Made by a program: the position numbers and the translations under genes
Notes under the pieces: generated by a model
Databases searched by the model: none
What the model saw: only the letters and a program-made list of their open reading frames with translations
Told to the model about the DNA's origin: nothing
Part shown: positions 1 through 7,846 of the stretch, piece after piece
Numbering within the stretch: position 1 is the stretch's first letter
How the letters are laid out: each line of letters starts with the position of its first letter
Source of the DNA: Verrucomicrobiaceae bacterium
GTDB lineage: Bacteria; Verrucomicrobiota; Verrucomicrobiia; Verrucomicrobiales; Verrucomicrobiaceae
DNA length: 38,558 bases
Assembly: GCA_947440575.1 (NCBI GenBank)
Contig: CANETF010000019.1
Coordinates: 1-38,558 of the forward strand
Direction: 5' to 3'

Positions 1-171
1 AATTTTGACTATGCGGCGCGGCTGACGGAGATCACGCTGGTGGGGGTGCTGTCGCTGAGGCTGGGCGGGAAGAAGATTTATTGGGATGCGGCGAATATGA
101 AGGCGACGGGGTTGGCGGCAGCGGATGCGTTGATTGAGGAGCCGATCCGGAAGGGGTGGGAGTTTGCGTGA
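1..171 (+). CDS. Gfo/Idh/MocA-family oxidoreductase, C-terminal end only
   Basis: This is the last 56 codons of a gene that begins before the window, read in frame 1 and ending in TGA at 169-171. The translation starts NFDYAARLTEITLVG, continues with a KIYWDAANMKAT segment and ends in RKGWEFA. That order (NFDYA..LTE, then WD..NMKAT, then RKGWE) is the usual C-terminus of the secreted, NAD(P)-dependent Gfo/Idh/MocA dehydrogenases that are abundant in Verrucomicrobia and Planctomycetes, which oxidise sugars or polyols. The Rossmann domain is outside the window, so the substrate cannot be judged. It converges with the FAD oxidoreductase gene, only 6 bases separating the two stop codons. Confidence 0.85.
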   Translation, partial: NFDYAARLTEITLVGVLSLRLGGKKIYWDAANMKATGLAAADALIEEPIRKGWEFA

Positions 172-177
172 GGGGTG

Positions 178-2241
178 TCATTTGTCGAGGGTGGCGGATT
201 CCACTAGGGAGACGCCGTCGAGGATGACGAAGCCGTCGGTGTTTTTGTTGGAGAGGGTGAGGGTGAGGGTTTGGCCGGCTTTGAGGTCGAGCTGGGCGAG
301 GGTGCGGAAGGGGTCGCCGGGGGAGAGGGGGAGGGTTTGGTCGAGGAGGAGGGTAGCTTTTTTGCCGTTGTTTTCGAGGGTGACGGGGATGTTGGTGGCG
401 CGGGTTTCGTGAGGGGAGTAGGCGAAACGGAGGTCGTAGGTGGCGGTGGTTTCGATGGGGAAGGTGAAGGTGGCGGTGCATTGGCCGTCGGCGAGTTGGT
501 CATCGTGGAGGTAGCCTTTGCCGAGGTGGGGTTTGAAGTTGGCGGAGGCGAGCCAGGGTCCGGAGAGTTGGGCGTCGGTGTCATCGCGGACGAGGCCGGG
601 GAGGGAGGCGGGGTCGATGCTGGTGGGGTGGTCGGGCTTAGGTGGAAGGGTAGGGAGGATGGGGAGGTCGAGGACTTGGCCTTGGGCGAGGAGGCGGGCG
701 CGGAGGTTGGGGTAGGGGATGGACTGGATGGGGGCGTTGGTATCGTCTTTGGAAGCGAGTGCAGCGGCGATGCCGGCGCTCTGGCCGAGGATCATCCAAG
801 TGGGTTCGACGCGGATGGAGGAGATGGCGACGTGGGTGCAGGAGAGTGCGACAGGGACGATGAGGTTTTCGCATTCTTCGGCGAGGGGAAGGATGCTGCG
901 GAAGGGGACGTGGTAGGGGTAGCCGTGTTTGCGACCGGGCATGCGGACGGGGAAGATGGTGCCTTCGTTGACAACGGTTTTGCCGTCGGGGGAGGCGATG
1001 CGTTGGCAGTCGTGGGAGTCGATGGGGAAGGAGGAGACGGCGATGGGATCGTCTTTGGAGGGATCGGTGAGGATGTCTTTTTGAGTGAGGATGTGGAGGC
1101 CTTTCATGCGGCGACCTTCGCGGACGTAGAGTTGGGGGGACCAGTGGGCGTTGTCGGGGAATTCGTCTTTGGCGAGGCCGAGTTCGGCGAGTTGGGTGCG
1201 GTGTTTTTCGGGGACGGCGGGGTCGGTGGTGAGGAAGTGATAGAGTTCGAGGGTGTATTGGCGATGGGCTTCCCAGATTTGGGCGCGGGTGGCGGGGTCG
1301 GCTTCGCTCCAGCCGTTGCAGGCGCCGACGAGGCCCATGGAGAACTGTTTGCCGATGCCGTTGTTGGCGTCGAATTTGCGACCGGGGAGCGGGTAGAGAT
1401 CCCAGAGGAGCTGGGGATTTTTTTGTTGGAGGAACCAGCGGCGGGCGACTTCGAAGCGGGTGGGGTCGTAGTGGTCGGGTGCGGGGAAGGGGAGGCGGTT
1501 GGTGGGGTCGTTGGTGAGGCAGAGGCGGAAGCTGTAGACCATGACGTTGGAGTCGCCTGAGGCTTCGGGGCCGGCATCGGTGGTGGTGATGAGGGGAAGT
1601 GGGGTGCCCGTGTCGGTGAGGCCGGAGATGGGCATTTTGGGTTTGGGGTATTGCTTGCCGGCGTAGGATTCGTTGAAGTCGGAGCGGCCTTCGCGGCCGA
1701 TGGTCCAGCTGACGCCGGCCATGGCCATGAGGTCGCCTTCGTAGGTGGCGTCGATGAAGACTTTGGCGCGGTAGGAGCCGTCGGTGGTATGGAGGATGGT
1801 GAGGCGGGCGTCTTCGAGGGTGACGGAGGTCAGGGTGCGGGCGGGGAGGGTGAGGACGCGGGCTTCTTCGAGCATTTGGCGGGTGATGCGCATGGCGACG
1901 TGGGGTTCGTAGGTCCAGTGGGCGTTGTCTTTGACGCTGACTTGGTAGGGGAGGGTGATGCCGCGGGCGGTGTAGTCGGCTTCGATGCGGGAGTGCCACT
2001 CATGGAAGAGGCCCATGACGGTGGAGCGGACGGTTTGATTGGAGTCGCTGAAGCTAAGGCCTCCGGTGTTGACGCCGCCGATGTGATTGGAGGGCTCGAG
2101 GAGGGTGACGGAGGCGCCTTCACGGGAGGCGGCGATGGCGGCGCAGAAGCCGGCAGGGGTGGCGCCGTAGACGATGACGTCGGATACGAGTTCGGCGGCT
2201 TGAGAGGTGCCGCAGAGGAGCAGTGATAGGAGGAGGCGCAT
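178..2241 (-). CDS. Secreted FAD-dependent oxidoreductase with C-terminal golvesin/xanthan-lyase-like domain
   Basis: A 687-residue protein. I chose the ATG at 2241 because it starts a clear signal peptide (MRLLLSLLLCGTSQAAE); the longer open frame upstream adds 26 low-complexity residues. Directly after the signal comes the FAD-binding fold, DVIVYGATPAGFCAAIAA, with a GxxxxG dinucleotide loop, followed by E-P-S-N-H-I-G-G-V-N-T-G-G, typical of the FAD_oxidored family (PF12831). The last ~130 residues form a separate beta-rich module (ending FVILDGVSLVE) like the golvesin/xanthan lyase CBD-type domain often attached to these enzymes. The family occurs in polysaccharide and sugar catabolism, but the reaction is not known. 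The coding strand is extremely C-rich at third positions. It may be co-transcribed with the SASA esterase gene upstream, although 326 bases separate them. Confidence 0.85.
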   Translation of the reverse strand: MRLLLSLLLCGTSQAAELVSDVIVYGATPAGFCAAIAASREGASVTLLEPSNHIGGVNTGGLSFSDSNQTVRSTVMGLFHEWHSRIEADYTARGITLPYQVSVKDNAHWTYEPHVAMRITRQMLEEARVLTLPARTLTSVTLEDARLTILHTTDGSYRAKVFIDATYEGDLMAMAGVSWTIGREGRSDFNESYAGKQYPKPKMPISGLTDTGTPLPLITTTDAGPEASGDSNVMVYSFRLCLTNDPTNRLPFPAPDHYDPTRFEVARRWFLQQKNPQLLWDLYPLPGRKFDANNGIGKQFSMGLVGACNGWSEADPATRAQIWEAHRQYTLELYHFLTTDPAVPEKHRTQLAELGLAKDEFPDNAHWSPQLYVREGRRMKGLHILTQKDILTDPSKDDPIAVSSFPIDSHDCQRIASPDGKTVVNEGTIFPVRMPGRKHGYPYHVPFRSILPLAEECENLIVPVALSCTHVAISSIRVEPTWMILGQSAGIAAALASKDDTNAPIQSIPYPNLRARLLAQGQVLDLPILPTLPPKPDHPTSIDPASLPGLVRDDTDAQLSGPWLASANFKPHLGKGYLHDDQLADGQCTATFTFPIETTATYDLRFAYSPHETRATNIPVTLENNGKKATLLLDQTLPLSPGDPFRTLAQLDLKAGQTLTLTLSNKNTDGFVILDGVSLVESATLDK

Positions 2242-2567
2242 GGCGGTGTGAGCAAGGAGCGTGGGGCCGATTCGCGGGGAATGGGTGATTGAGGGCGACG
2301 TTTGGTGGGTGGAGGGCATGAGGTGTGACTTGGTCCCTTTTGCATGAGACGTTCAAGAATCACCCAGGCAAGGGGAAGAGGATGGCCGTGCTGGAGGACC
2401 TGTTGAAGCGCGATTCTGAAGAACGGCGTTTCGACTTGAGTTGCAAGCTTATTGGGAGGGTCAGTCTAAAGCCAGGTCAGTTTGAGCTGAGGGGCGAGTG
2501 GGGGGAGGGTGAAGCCTTTGGTGGAAAGGTGCTTTTTGGGGGTCTGATGGTGAAAGCTCCGTGAGCT
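2242..2567. other. Intergenic stretch between SASA esterase and FAD oxidoreductase genes
   Basis: These 326 bases lie between two leftward genes. The only open frame of note (2325-2564, plus strand, 79 codons) has no recognisable domain and no ribosome binding site. A small hairpin sits at the right edge (2551-2570). No convincing promoter, RNA gene or riboswitch was recognised. Confidence 0.5.
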
Positions 2568-2570
2568 TCA
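2551..2570 (-). terminator. Hairpin over the SASA esterase stop codon (possible terminator)
   Basis: TGAA-A-GCTC and GAGC-TTCA form an 8-bp stem with one bulged A and a loop of about 3 bases. The stem includes the esterase stop codon (TCA at 2568-2570). In the leftward transcript no U-run follows the stem, so this is only a weak candidate for intrinsic termination. Confidence 0.25.
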
Positions 2571-3443
2571 CTTCTTCTGCATTTCGGCCAGTTTGGCCGC
2601 AAAGCGCTTCCCGATCTCGTTTTGTGCAGCGGTGTCAAAGTGGACATTATCGCCGATGTGGGTCTTTAAATCGCGGGCATCGACGCAAGCGGTGTGCGGG
2701 ACAGTTTTCGGCAGGGCGAGTTGGATGTCGTTCATTGCCTTGAGATCGCTCAGGCGCGGCCCGGGCTGCATTTCGCCGATGGTGCAGGCGATGAAGGCTA
2801 GGTCGGGTTGCGCTAGGTCGGTGCGGAAGGCTTCGATCATGGCGCGGAGGCGGTCGGCGTGCAGGGGGAGTTCCTCGGCGTTCGCGTTGGCCTCGCCTTG
2901 CAGCCAAAGGATGCCGCGGAGGCGGGCTTTGACGGGCGTGGTGGTTTGCAGGGCGAGTTTGGCGCGGCGGAGGGCGTCTTCGTAAAGCTTCGCGCCTTTC
3001 AGCCAGAGCTTGATGGTTGATCCGCCGACGGCGCAGGGCACGAGGCCGATGGCGGCGGTTTTGTCCTGCTCGGCGAGCACCTCGGCAAAGGCCAGCCCGG
3101 GGCCGACGCCGGCGTTGTCGTGGCCTTGGAAGGTCTTGGCGTCGCCCGTGAGATGCAGCGGATGCCGAGCGAGATACCATTGGTCGTCCATCTTGTGCAT
3201 CATGACGATGCGCGGGTCGTTCTTCGGCTCCTCGGGCATGAAGCCGCGGCCTTTCATGTTGGATTGGCCGCACAGCAGCCACAGATCGAGATGCGTCGTG
3301 CCTTCCGGCAGCTTTGTGACGTCCACGCTGACCAACGGCGGCTTTGTTGGTGGTGGTGTGGAAGGCTTTTTGGCTTTCGCGGCTTTTTGGGCGAAGAGCG
3401 GAGAGGTGAGGGTGAAGAGGCAGAGGAAGAAAGCGAGGCGCAT
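2568..3443 (-). CDS. Secreted sialate O-acetylesterase-type (SASA) esterase
   Basis: A 291-residue protein starting with a signal peptide (MRLAFFLCLFTLTSPLFAQ) followed by a Lys/Pro-rich linker. The catalytic block I is clear: LWLLCGQSNMKGRG, where the Ser of GQSNM is the SGNH-hydrolase nucleophile. DNAGVGPGLAFAEVL and GGSTIKLWLKG follow in the order seen in the SASA domain (PF03629), and DNVHFDTAAQNEIG near residue 270 carries the Asp-x-x-His pair. The family removes acetyl groups from sialic acid or from plant polysaccharides such as acetylated xylan; the substrate here is not predictable. It is divergent from the ATPase gene, whose tandem repeats begin 43 bases upstream of this start. Confidence 0.9.
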   Translation of the reverse strand: MRLAFFLCLFTLTSPLFAQKAAKAKKPSTPPPTKPPLVSVDVTKLPEGTTHLDLWLLCGQSNMKGRGFMPEEPKNDPRIVMMHKMDDQWYLARHPLHLTGDAKTFQGHDNAGVGPGLAFAEVLAEQDKTAAIGLVPCAVGGSTIKLWLKGAKLYEDALRRAKLALQTTTPVKARLRGILWLQGEANANAEELPLHADRLRAMIEAFRTDLAQPDLAFIACTIGEMQPGPRLSDLKAMNDIQLALPKTVPHTACVDARDLKTHIGDNVHFDTAAQNEIGKRFAAKLAEMQKK

Positions 3444-3485
3444 GGAGCGTGAACGGGAGATAACGGTGGTTATTGCCTGCAGCGA

Positions 3486-3590
3486 TGTCGATTTGGTGCC
3501 AGAAACATTCTGAAATAATCAGGCACGAAATTGACATAGTGTCGATTTGGTGCCAGCGGTGGATTGCTATTTTCAGGCACGAAATCGACA
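3486..3590 (+). repeat. Two tandem 51-nt imperfect palindromes ahead of the ATPase gene
   Basis: Copy 1 is 3486-3536 and copy 2 is 3540-3590, a period of 54. Each has a left arm TGTCGATTTGGTGCC and a right arm GGCACGAAAT(T/C)GACA. In copy 2 the arms are complementary at 14 of 15 positions, and the sequence between the arms differs between copies. The right arm of copy 2 ends on the A of the ATPase start codon, so the structure could act as an operator or as an RNA hairpin covering the start. The frame through the repeats is open and yields the near-repeated peptides MSIWCQ...RHEID and VSIWCQ...RHEID, which I read as non-coding repeat rather than protein. Confidence 0.8.
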
Positions 3591-5041
3591 TGAGCACCAT
3601 CATAGACGGCTACATTGGGCGCAGCGAGGAGCTGGAGGAGTTCCGGCGGCTTCTGCAAAAGAAGATCGCCTCGCTCGTCACCTGCCAGGGACGGCGGCGC
3701 ATCGGAAAGAGTCGCTTTTTGGGCGAATGTGCGCAGGAGGCGGATCACTTCCTTAGCTTCATGGGACTGCCTCCGCGTGAGGACATGACACGGCAGGCGC
3801 AGCTTGATGCCTTTGCCGACCAACTCGCGAAACAAACGAAGGCTCCCAAGCTGCCGCTTGATGGCTGGCCGACGGCTTTTCAACTGCTTGCCAGCCAGCT
3901 TCCGGCCAGCGGCACCGTCGTTTTGCTGCTGGATGAGATCTCATGGATGGCGGCTGGCGATGCGGATTTCGCTGGACATCTCAAGACGGCTTGGGACACG
4001 CATTTCTCGAAGCGTCAACGCCTCGTCGTTGTGCTCTGCGGTTCGGTGTCCTCGTGGATCGAGGACAACATCCTTAACAACACGGGCTTCGTCGGCCGCT
4101 GCTCATGGCAGTTCCGGTTGGGACCGCTGGCGCTGCCTGAGTGCGTCCAGTTTTGGGGCAAACGTGGCGACCGCATTAGCACGGTGGAAAAGCTGCGTCT
4201 GCTGGCCGTCACCGGCGGCGTGCCGCGCTATCTGGAGGAGATCAATCCTGCCCGCACGGCAGAGCAAAACATCGCTGACCTGTGCTTCAATCCGGCCGGG
4301 ATGCTCTTCAGCGAGTTTGACAGCATCTTTCACGACATCTTCACGCGGAAGGCGGAGACGTATCGCGAGATCGTGCGCACGCTCGTGGCCGGACCACGCA
4401 GTGTGGATCAAATCAGCACCGAGCTGGACCGCGCCCGCGGCGGCAGCCTCAGCGCCTCGCTCACCGAGCTGGAGCTGGCGGGCTTCATCACGCGGGATGT
4501 GCCGTTTGATCCTGAAACAGGCACCAGCAGGCCGCGTGACGCCCGTTTCCGCCTCTCGGACAACTACCTGCGTTTCTACCTGAAGTATGTTGATCCCGTG
4601 AAGTTGCGCATCACAAAAGGCTTGTTGAAAAACAGTGCGCTGGAATCCCTGGACGCCTGGGACACGATCATGGGCCTGCAATTTGAAAACCTCGTCCAAG
4701 CGAACCTCGACCTGCTGCTCGCCCGCATCGGTCTCGACCAAAAACTTGTGCTCAATGCCGGGCCTTATCAGCAAAAGCAAACATTGCGCCGACAGGGCTG
4801 CCAGATTGATCTCCTCCTCCGCACCCGCCGCAGTCTCTATGTCTTCGAGATCAAGTTCCGCAAACGCATCGCCGCCTGCGTCGTCGATGAGGTGAGGGAG
4901 AAAGTGCGCCGCCTGAAGCTCCCGAAAGGCCAGTCCGTCCGCACCGGCCTCATCTACTGCGGCGAACTTGATCCGGAGATCGACGGCCGGGATGATTTTG
5001 ATTTTTTGGTGCCTGCGGAGACGTTGCTGACGAGGAAGTAA
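3590..5041 (+). CDS. AAA ATPase with C-terminal PD-(D/E)XK nuclease-like domain (archaeal ATPase/DUF234 type)
   Basis: From the ATG at 3590 this is a 483-residue protein. The N-terminus IIDGYIGRSEELEEF is typical of the archaeal-type ATPase family (PF01637). Walker A is GRRRIGKSRF and Walker B is VVLLLDEISWM. A winged-helix-like part follows (GPRSVDQISTELDRARGG...LAGFITRDVPF), then a DUF234-type C-terminus. There the spacing D-x12-EIK in QIDLLL...YVFEIKF matches a PD-(D/E)XK nuclease core. The biological role of this widespread family is unsettled; it behaves like a mobile or selfish gene in many genomes. The open frame extends to 3473, but the added residues are translated repeat, so I rejected that start. 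It converges with the sulfatase gene, 13 bases away. Confidence 0.85.
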   Translation: MSTIIDGYIGRSEELEEFRRLLQKKIASLVTCQGRRRIGKSRFLGECAQEADHFLSFMGLPPREDMTRQAQLDAFADQLAKQTKAPKLPLDGWPTAFQLLASQLPASGTVVLLLDEISWMAAGDADFAGHLKTAWDTHFSKRQRLVVVLCGSVSSWIEDNILNNTGFVGRCSWQFRLGPLALPECVQFWGKRGDRISTVEKLRLLAVTGGVPRYLEEINPARTAEQNIADLCFNPAGMLFSEFDSIFHDIFTRKAETYREIVRTLVAGPRSVDQISTELDRARGGSLSASLTELELAGFITRDVPFDPETGTSRPRDARFRLSDNYLRFYLKYVDPVKLRITKGLLKNSALESLDAWDTIMGLQFENLVQANLDLLLARIGLDQKLVLNAGPYQQKQTLRRQGCQIDLLLRTRRSLYVFEIKFRKRIAACVVDEVREKVRRLKLPKGQSVRTGLIYCGELDPEIDGRDDFDFLVPAETLLTRK

Positions 5042-5054
5042 GCACAAGAGAAGA

Positions 5055-6941
5055 TCAATTGGCTGTCACCTTCACATTCGCGATCTTCCCCTCAAACTTC
5101 CCCTTCGCGGTGTAAGTGGCCACGGGGACTTTGTTGTCGTGGCCGAGGCAGAAGTCTTCTTTGGGCTGGGTGCGGATGAGGCTGGGGCTGGTGGCGGTGA
5201 TGGGGGCGTTTTGGTCGAGTTGGAGAGTGAGCTGGCCTTTTTTGCCGAGGGTGGCGGTGATGCGGTGGGGTTGGTTGTCGGCGGGGTAGTCGGTCTGGGC
5301 GGTGGTGAGGGTTTTGCCGTGGCGGATGGCCCAGATGAGCTTGCCGTCGCTGAGATGGAGCGCGTAGCCGGTGCTGGCGCCGCCGTGGGCGATGAGGATG
5401 GCATCGCGCTGGGCGGTGGTGACTTCGCAGGTGAGGGTGAAGGGCGTGTCGGCGATCTGCGGGGCGTTTTCGGCGTCGAGTTTGTCGCCGGGTTGGAGCT
5501 TGGAGAGGTCGGTGGGCTTGGCTTTGGCCTTTGATTTGGGAGCAGGGCGTTCCTTGGGTTTGTCGCTCGTGGGATAGAGGGTGACGGGATTTTCGACCTC
5601 GCCGGGCGGGCGGCGGGATTTGGGTTCGTTGCCGCCGATCTCGGCGGTCATGGCGTCGGCGAGTGCGGTGAGTTTGGCGACGATGTCGGGATGCTGGGCG
5701 GCGAGGTTGGTGCGTTCGTCGATTTCTTGATCGAGATTGTAGAGGCGCGGGTTCGTCTTTGCGTCGTCCTCAGTCTGGCCTTTGGCGCGGGCGTTGCCTT
5801 GTGTCATCAGCGCGAGCTTCCACGGGCCTTGGCGCACGGCCTGGAGGTTGTAGCTGGAGAAGTAGTAGTGGGCTTCGCGTGGCGAGTCTTTGCTTTGACC
5901 AAAGAGCAGCGGGGAGAGATCGCGACCGTCGATGACGGGCTGCGCGGGCACTTCGGCCCAGGCGATTTTCAGGCAGGTGGGTAGCACGTCGATGGTGCCG
6001 GCGACGGCATCGCACACGCTGCCGGGCGCGATCTTGCCGGGCCACCACGCGAGCGTGGGCACACGCACGCCGCCCTCCCATGTGGTGCCTTTGCCGCCGC
6101 GCAAGGGACCGGTGCTGCCGCCATCGGGGCCTTTGATGAGCCAGGGGCCGTTGTCGCTGGTCAAGATGACGAGCGTGTTCGTGTCGAGCTGCAGCTCGCG
6201 CAGCGTGTCGAACACGCGACCGACACTGGCATCGACCTCCTGCACCCAGTCGCCGAAGCGGCCGTTTTGTGAGCTGCCCTGGAAGGCTTTGCCGGGATGG
6301 ATGGGTGTGTGCACGGCGGTGTGCGGGAAGTAGAGGAAGAAGGGCTTGTCTTTGCTGCTGCGGATGAACTTCACGGCCTCGTCGGTGTAGATTTCCTCGA
6401 TGCGGTCCTGGTCCGCGTCATCGAGCAGGCGCTCGACCTGCTCATCGCGCACGAGCGGCACGACGCGGCGGCCGTCCACGCTTGCCGTTTTGAGCATGTC
6501 ATTGGAATACGGGATGCCGAGGTAGTGATCAAAGCCCTGCTTCGTGGGCAAGAACGCCGGCTGGTCGCCGAGGTGCCACTTGCCGACGCACTGCGTGGCG
6601 TAGCCGAGCGGCCGGAGGCGGTCGGCGATGGTGTGTTCCTCTGGATGCAGCCCGTTCTTCGCCCCCGGTGGATACACGCCGGGCACGGAAATGCGTGCGC
6701 CATAGCATCCGGTCATGATCTGTGCCCGCGACACGCTGCACACCGGTGCGGCGTAGAACGACGTGAGCTTCATTCCCTCTCGCGCCATGCGGTCGAGGTG
6801 CGGCGTTTTTTGCTTCACCGCGCCGAAGGGGCCGATGTCGCCGTAGCCGAGGTCGTCGATGAAGTGGATGATGATGTTGGGCTGCGGAGTGGCTGCGGAG
6901 AGCGAAGAGCAGAGGGCGAGGAGGCAGAGGAGGAGGCGCAT
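5055..6941 (-). CDS. Secreted sulfatase (arylsulfatase A type) with C-terminal LamG-like domain
   Basis: A 628-residue protein from the ATG at 6941, chosen for its signal peptide (MRLLLCLLALCSSLSAA). The mature start PNIIIHFIDDLGYGD carries the metal-binding Asp29-Asp30. The formylglycine site is C68-S-V-S-R72, inside APVCSVSRAQIMTG; the third position is Val where the canonical signature has Pro or Ala. TQCVGKWHLG and LVILTSDNGPW are the other sulfatase signatures. The sulfatase domain ends near residue 450. After a Lys/Pro-rich linker, about 130 residues resemble a concanavalin/LamG-type module (YALHLSDGKLIWAIR, ending GKFEGKIANVKV). It probably removes sulfate esters from polysaccharides in the periplasm or outside the cell. 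No sulfatase-maturing enzyme is in the window. Confidence 0.88.
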   Translation of the reverse strand: MRLLLCLLALCSSLSAATPQPNIIIHFIDDLGYGDIGPFGAVKQKTPHLDRMAREGMKLTSFYAAPVCSVSRAQIMTGCYGARISVPGVYPPGAKNGLHPEEHTIADRLRPLGYATQCVGKWHLGDQPAFLPTKQGFDHYLGIPYSNDMLKTASVDGRRVVPLVRDEQVERLLDDADQDRIEEIYTDEAVKFIRSSKDKPFFLYFPHTAVHTPIHPGKAFQGSSQNGRFGDWVQEVDASVGRVFDTLRELQLDTNTLVILTSDNGPWLIKGPDGGSTGPLRGGKGTTWEGGVRVPTLAWWPGKIAPGSVCDAVAGTIDVLPTCLKIAWAEVPAQPVIDGRDLSPLLFGQSKDSPREAHYYFSSYNLQAVRQGPWKLALMTQGNARAKGQTEDDAKTNPRLYNLDQEIDERTNLAAQHPDIVAKLTALADAMTAEIGGNEPKSRRPPGEVENPVTLYPTSDKPKERPAPKSKAKAKPTDLSKLQPGDKLDAENAPQIADTPFTLTCEVTTAQRDAILIAHGGASTGYALHLSDGKLIWAIRHGKTLTTAQTDYPADNQPHRITATLGKKGQLTLQLDQNAPITATSPSLIRTQPKEDFCLGHDNKVPVATYTAKGKFEGKIANVKVTAN

Positions 6942-6970
6942 GGGGGAATGATGAGAAGGCAACGAGTCGG

Positions 6971-7001
6971 CGCAAGCAAAGTAGAGATGAGCTGAGGGCT
7001 G
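6971..7001 (+). repeat. Degenerate GTAG-headed REP unit (left flank, forward)
   Basis: CGCAAGCAAAGTAG is followed directly by AGATGAGCTGAGGGCTG. It matches the forward unit on the right flank (7755-7800) at both ends but lacks most of the palindrome between GTAG and AGATGAGC. With the inverted unit at 7045-7093 it forms a head-to-head pair like a BIME. Confidence 0.6.
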
Positions 7002-7044
7002 ATGAAGACGACGTTGCCGAAGAACGAAGGCTTTCGGTTTTTGC

Positions 7045-7093
7045 GGAGCGCTTTGCTCATCTCGACGGAGCGAGATGGCTACTTTGCTTTGCT
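7045..7093 (-). repeat. GTAG-headed REP unit (left flank, reverse)
   Basis: Read on the minus strand it starts CAAAGCAAAGTAG and contains a perfect 7-bp stem, CATCTCG/CGAGATG, around ACGGAG (plus-strand order). It is nearly identical to 7847-7892 on the other side of the transposase gene. The TAG of the GTAG head (7079-7081 on the minus strand) is the stop codon of the transposase. Confidence 0.75.
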
Positions 7094-7726
7094 CCAAAGA
7101 CGCGCTTGGTTGGCTCGCAGGCCTGCTTTGAGCGGGTTTTGCGCGATGTAGTCCCTCAGGCGTCGGAACTGGCCTTCGTGACGCACCAAATGGTCAAAGG
7201 CGTCTTGTTGCCAAAAGCGGCCTTGGGTGCCGAGATGGCGATTGATCTGCCGAGCGGTGAAATGCTTCCAGGAGTCGCATTGTTCGACCATCGCGACCTT
7301 GTCGGGGAACGTGGCGAGCAAATGGATGTGATTCGGCATGATGACGAAGTCGAGCATCTCGTAACGATCACCGTCGAAATGCAGCAGGCTGTTGGAGACG
7401 AGGTCTGCGATCTCGGTTTGAGCGAGGACACACGTGCCATGGCCGGAGTCGAGTGCTTCATGCCAGCGGGTGGTGAAGCGGTCGTGGTATTCGACCATCA
7501 AGTTGGGCGGAAGTTCTTGGACCCGCATCTTCCAGCCTTTCTGCGTGGGATCGATGCCTTGGGTGTTGAGCCAACGATTGCGATCTGCCTGCCAGCGATC
7601 CAAAACATCCTTTGGCATGGAATCAGCCGTGCGCCAGGTGATGAAGACCACGGAGCCGTCCTGCGCCCAGTGCGGCAGCTTGCGTTGAGTGATGAGCAAA
7701 TCGTCGTTCGGATTGAAGAAATGCAT
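7079..7726 (-). CDS. REP-associated tyrosine transposase (RAYT, IS200/Y1-like)
   Basis: A 215-residue protein. DFVIMPNHIHLLATF contains the HUH metal-binding pair His133/His135. DHLVRHEGQF and RDYIAQNPLKAGL follow, with Tyr193 as the likely nucleophile; this arrangement is diagnostic of RAYT proteins of the Y1 (IS200-type) superfamily. RAYTs cut and rejoin single-stranded REP/BIME DNA headed by GTAG and are usually single-copy, domesticated relatives of IS200 transposases. Here the gene is bracketed by REP pairs (6971-7093 and 7755-7892), and its stop codon lies inside one of them. It appears intact, with both motifs in register. It sits between the sulfatase and DUF1080 genes, all leftward, and has no evident link to them. 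Confidence 0.93.
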   Translation of the reverse strand: MHFFNPNDDLLITQRKLPHWAQDGSVVFITWRTADSMPKDVLDRWQADRNRWLNTQGIDPTQKGWKMRVQELPPNLMVEYHDRFTTRWHEALDSGHGTCVLAQTEIADLVSNSLLHFDGDRYEMLDFVIMPNHIHLLATFPDKVAMVEQCDSWKHFTARQINRHLGTQGRFWQQDAFDHLVRHEGQFRRLRDYIAQNPLKAGLRANQARLWSKAK

Positions 7727-7754
7727 GCTGCAATTTTATGAGAGGACGGATCAG

Positions 7755-7800
7755 CGCAAGTGAAGTAGGCGTCTGGTTCTGCGAGATGAGCGGAGGGCTG
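7755..7800 (+). repeat. GTAG-headed REP unit (right flank, forward)
   Basis: CGCAAGTGAAGTAG (GTAG at 7765-7768) is followed by an imperfect palindrome and CGAGATGAGCGGAGGGCTG. The AAGTAG head and CGAGATGAGC tail match the reverse complement of the unit at 7847-7892, so these two are inverted copies about 46 bases apart, a BIME-like pair. Confidence 0.65.
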
Positions 7801-7846
7801 GCGCAGTATCGGAAGATGGTTGGAGTTCGGAAACGTACGACATGAC

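Noticed and set aside
271..1560. Plus-strand open frame of 429 codons opposite the FAD oxidoreductase
   Set aside because: Same Gly/Val/Glu/Asp-rich shadow composition, no domain, and the minus-strand gene is clearly real.
2325..2564. Small gene of 79 codons on the plus strand
   Set aside because: No ribosome binding site, no domain, and no codon pattern like neighbouring genes.
3473..3589. Longer N-terminus for the ATPase, from ATG 3473
   Set aside because: The added 39 residues are two translations of the palindromic repeat; the family-like sequence begins at ATG 3590.
3486..3590. Start of a CRISPR array
   Set aside because: Only two copies, each a long palindrome with a variable loop and overlapping a start codon; no spacers and no cas genes.
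4103..5047. Minus-strand open frame of 314 codons opposite the ATPase gene
   Set aside because: The plus-strand gene has Walker and nuclease motifs; the antisense frame has no recognisable domain.
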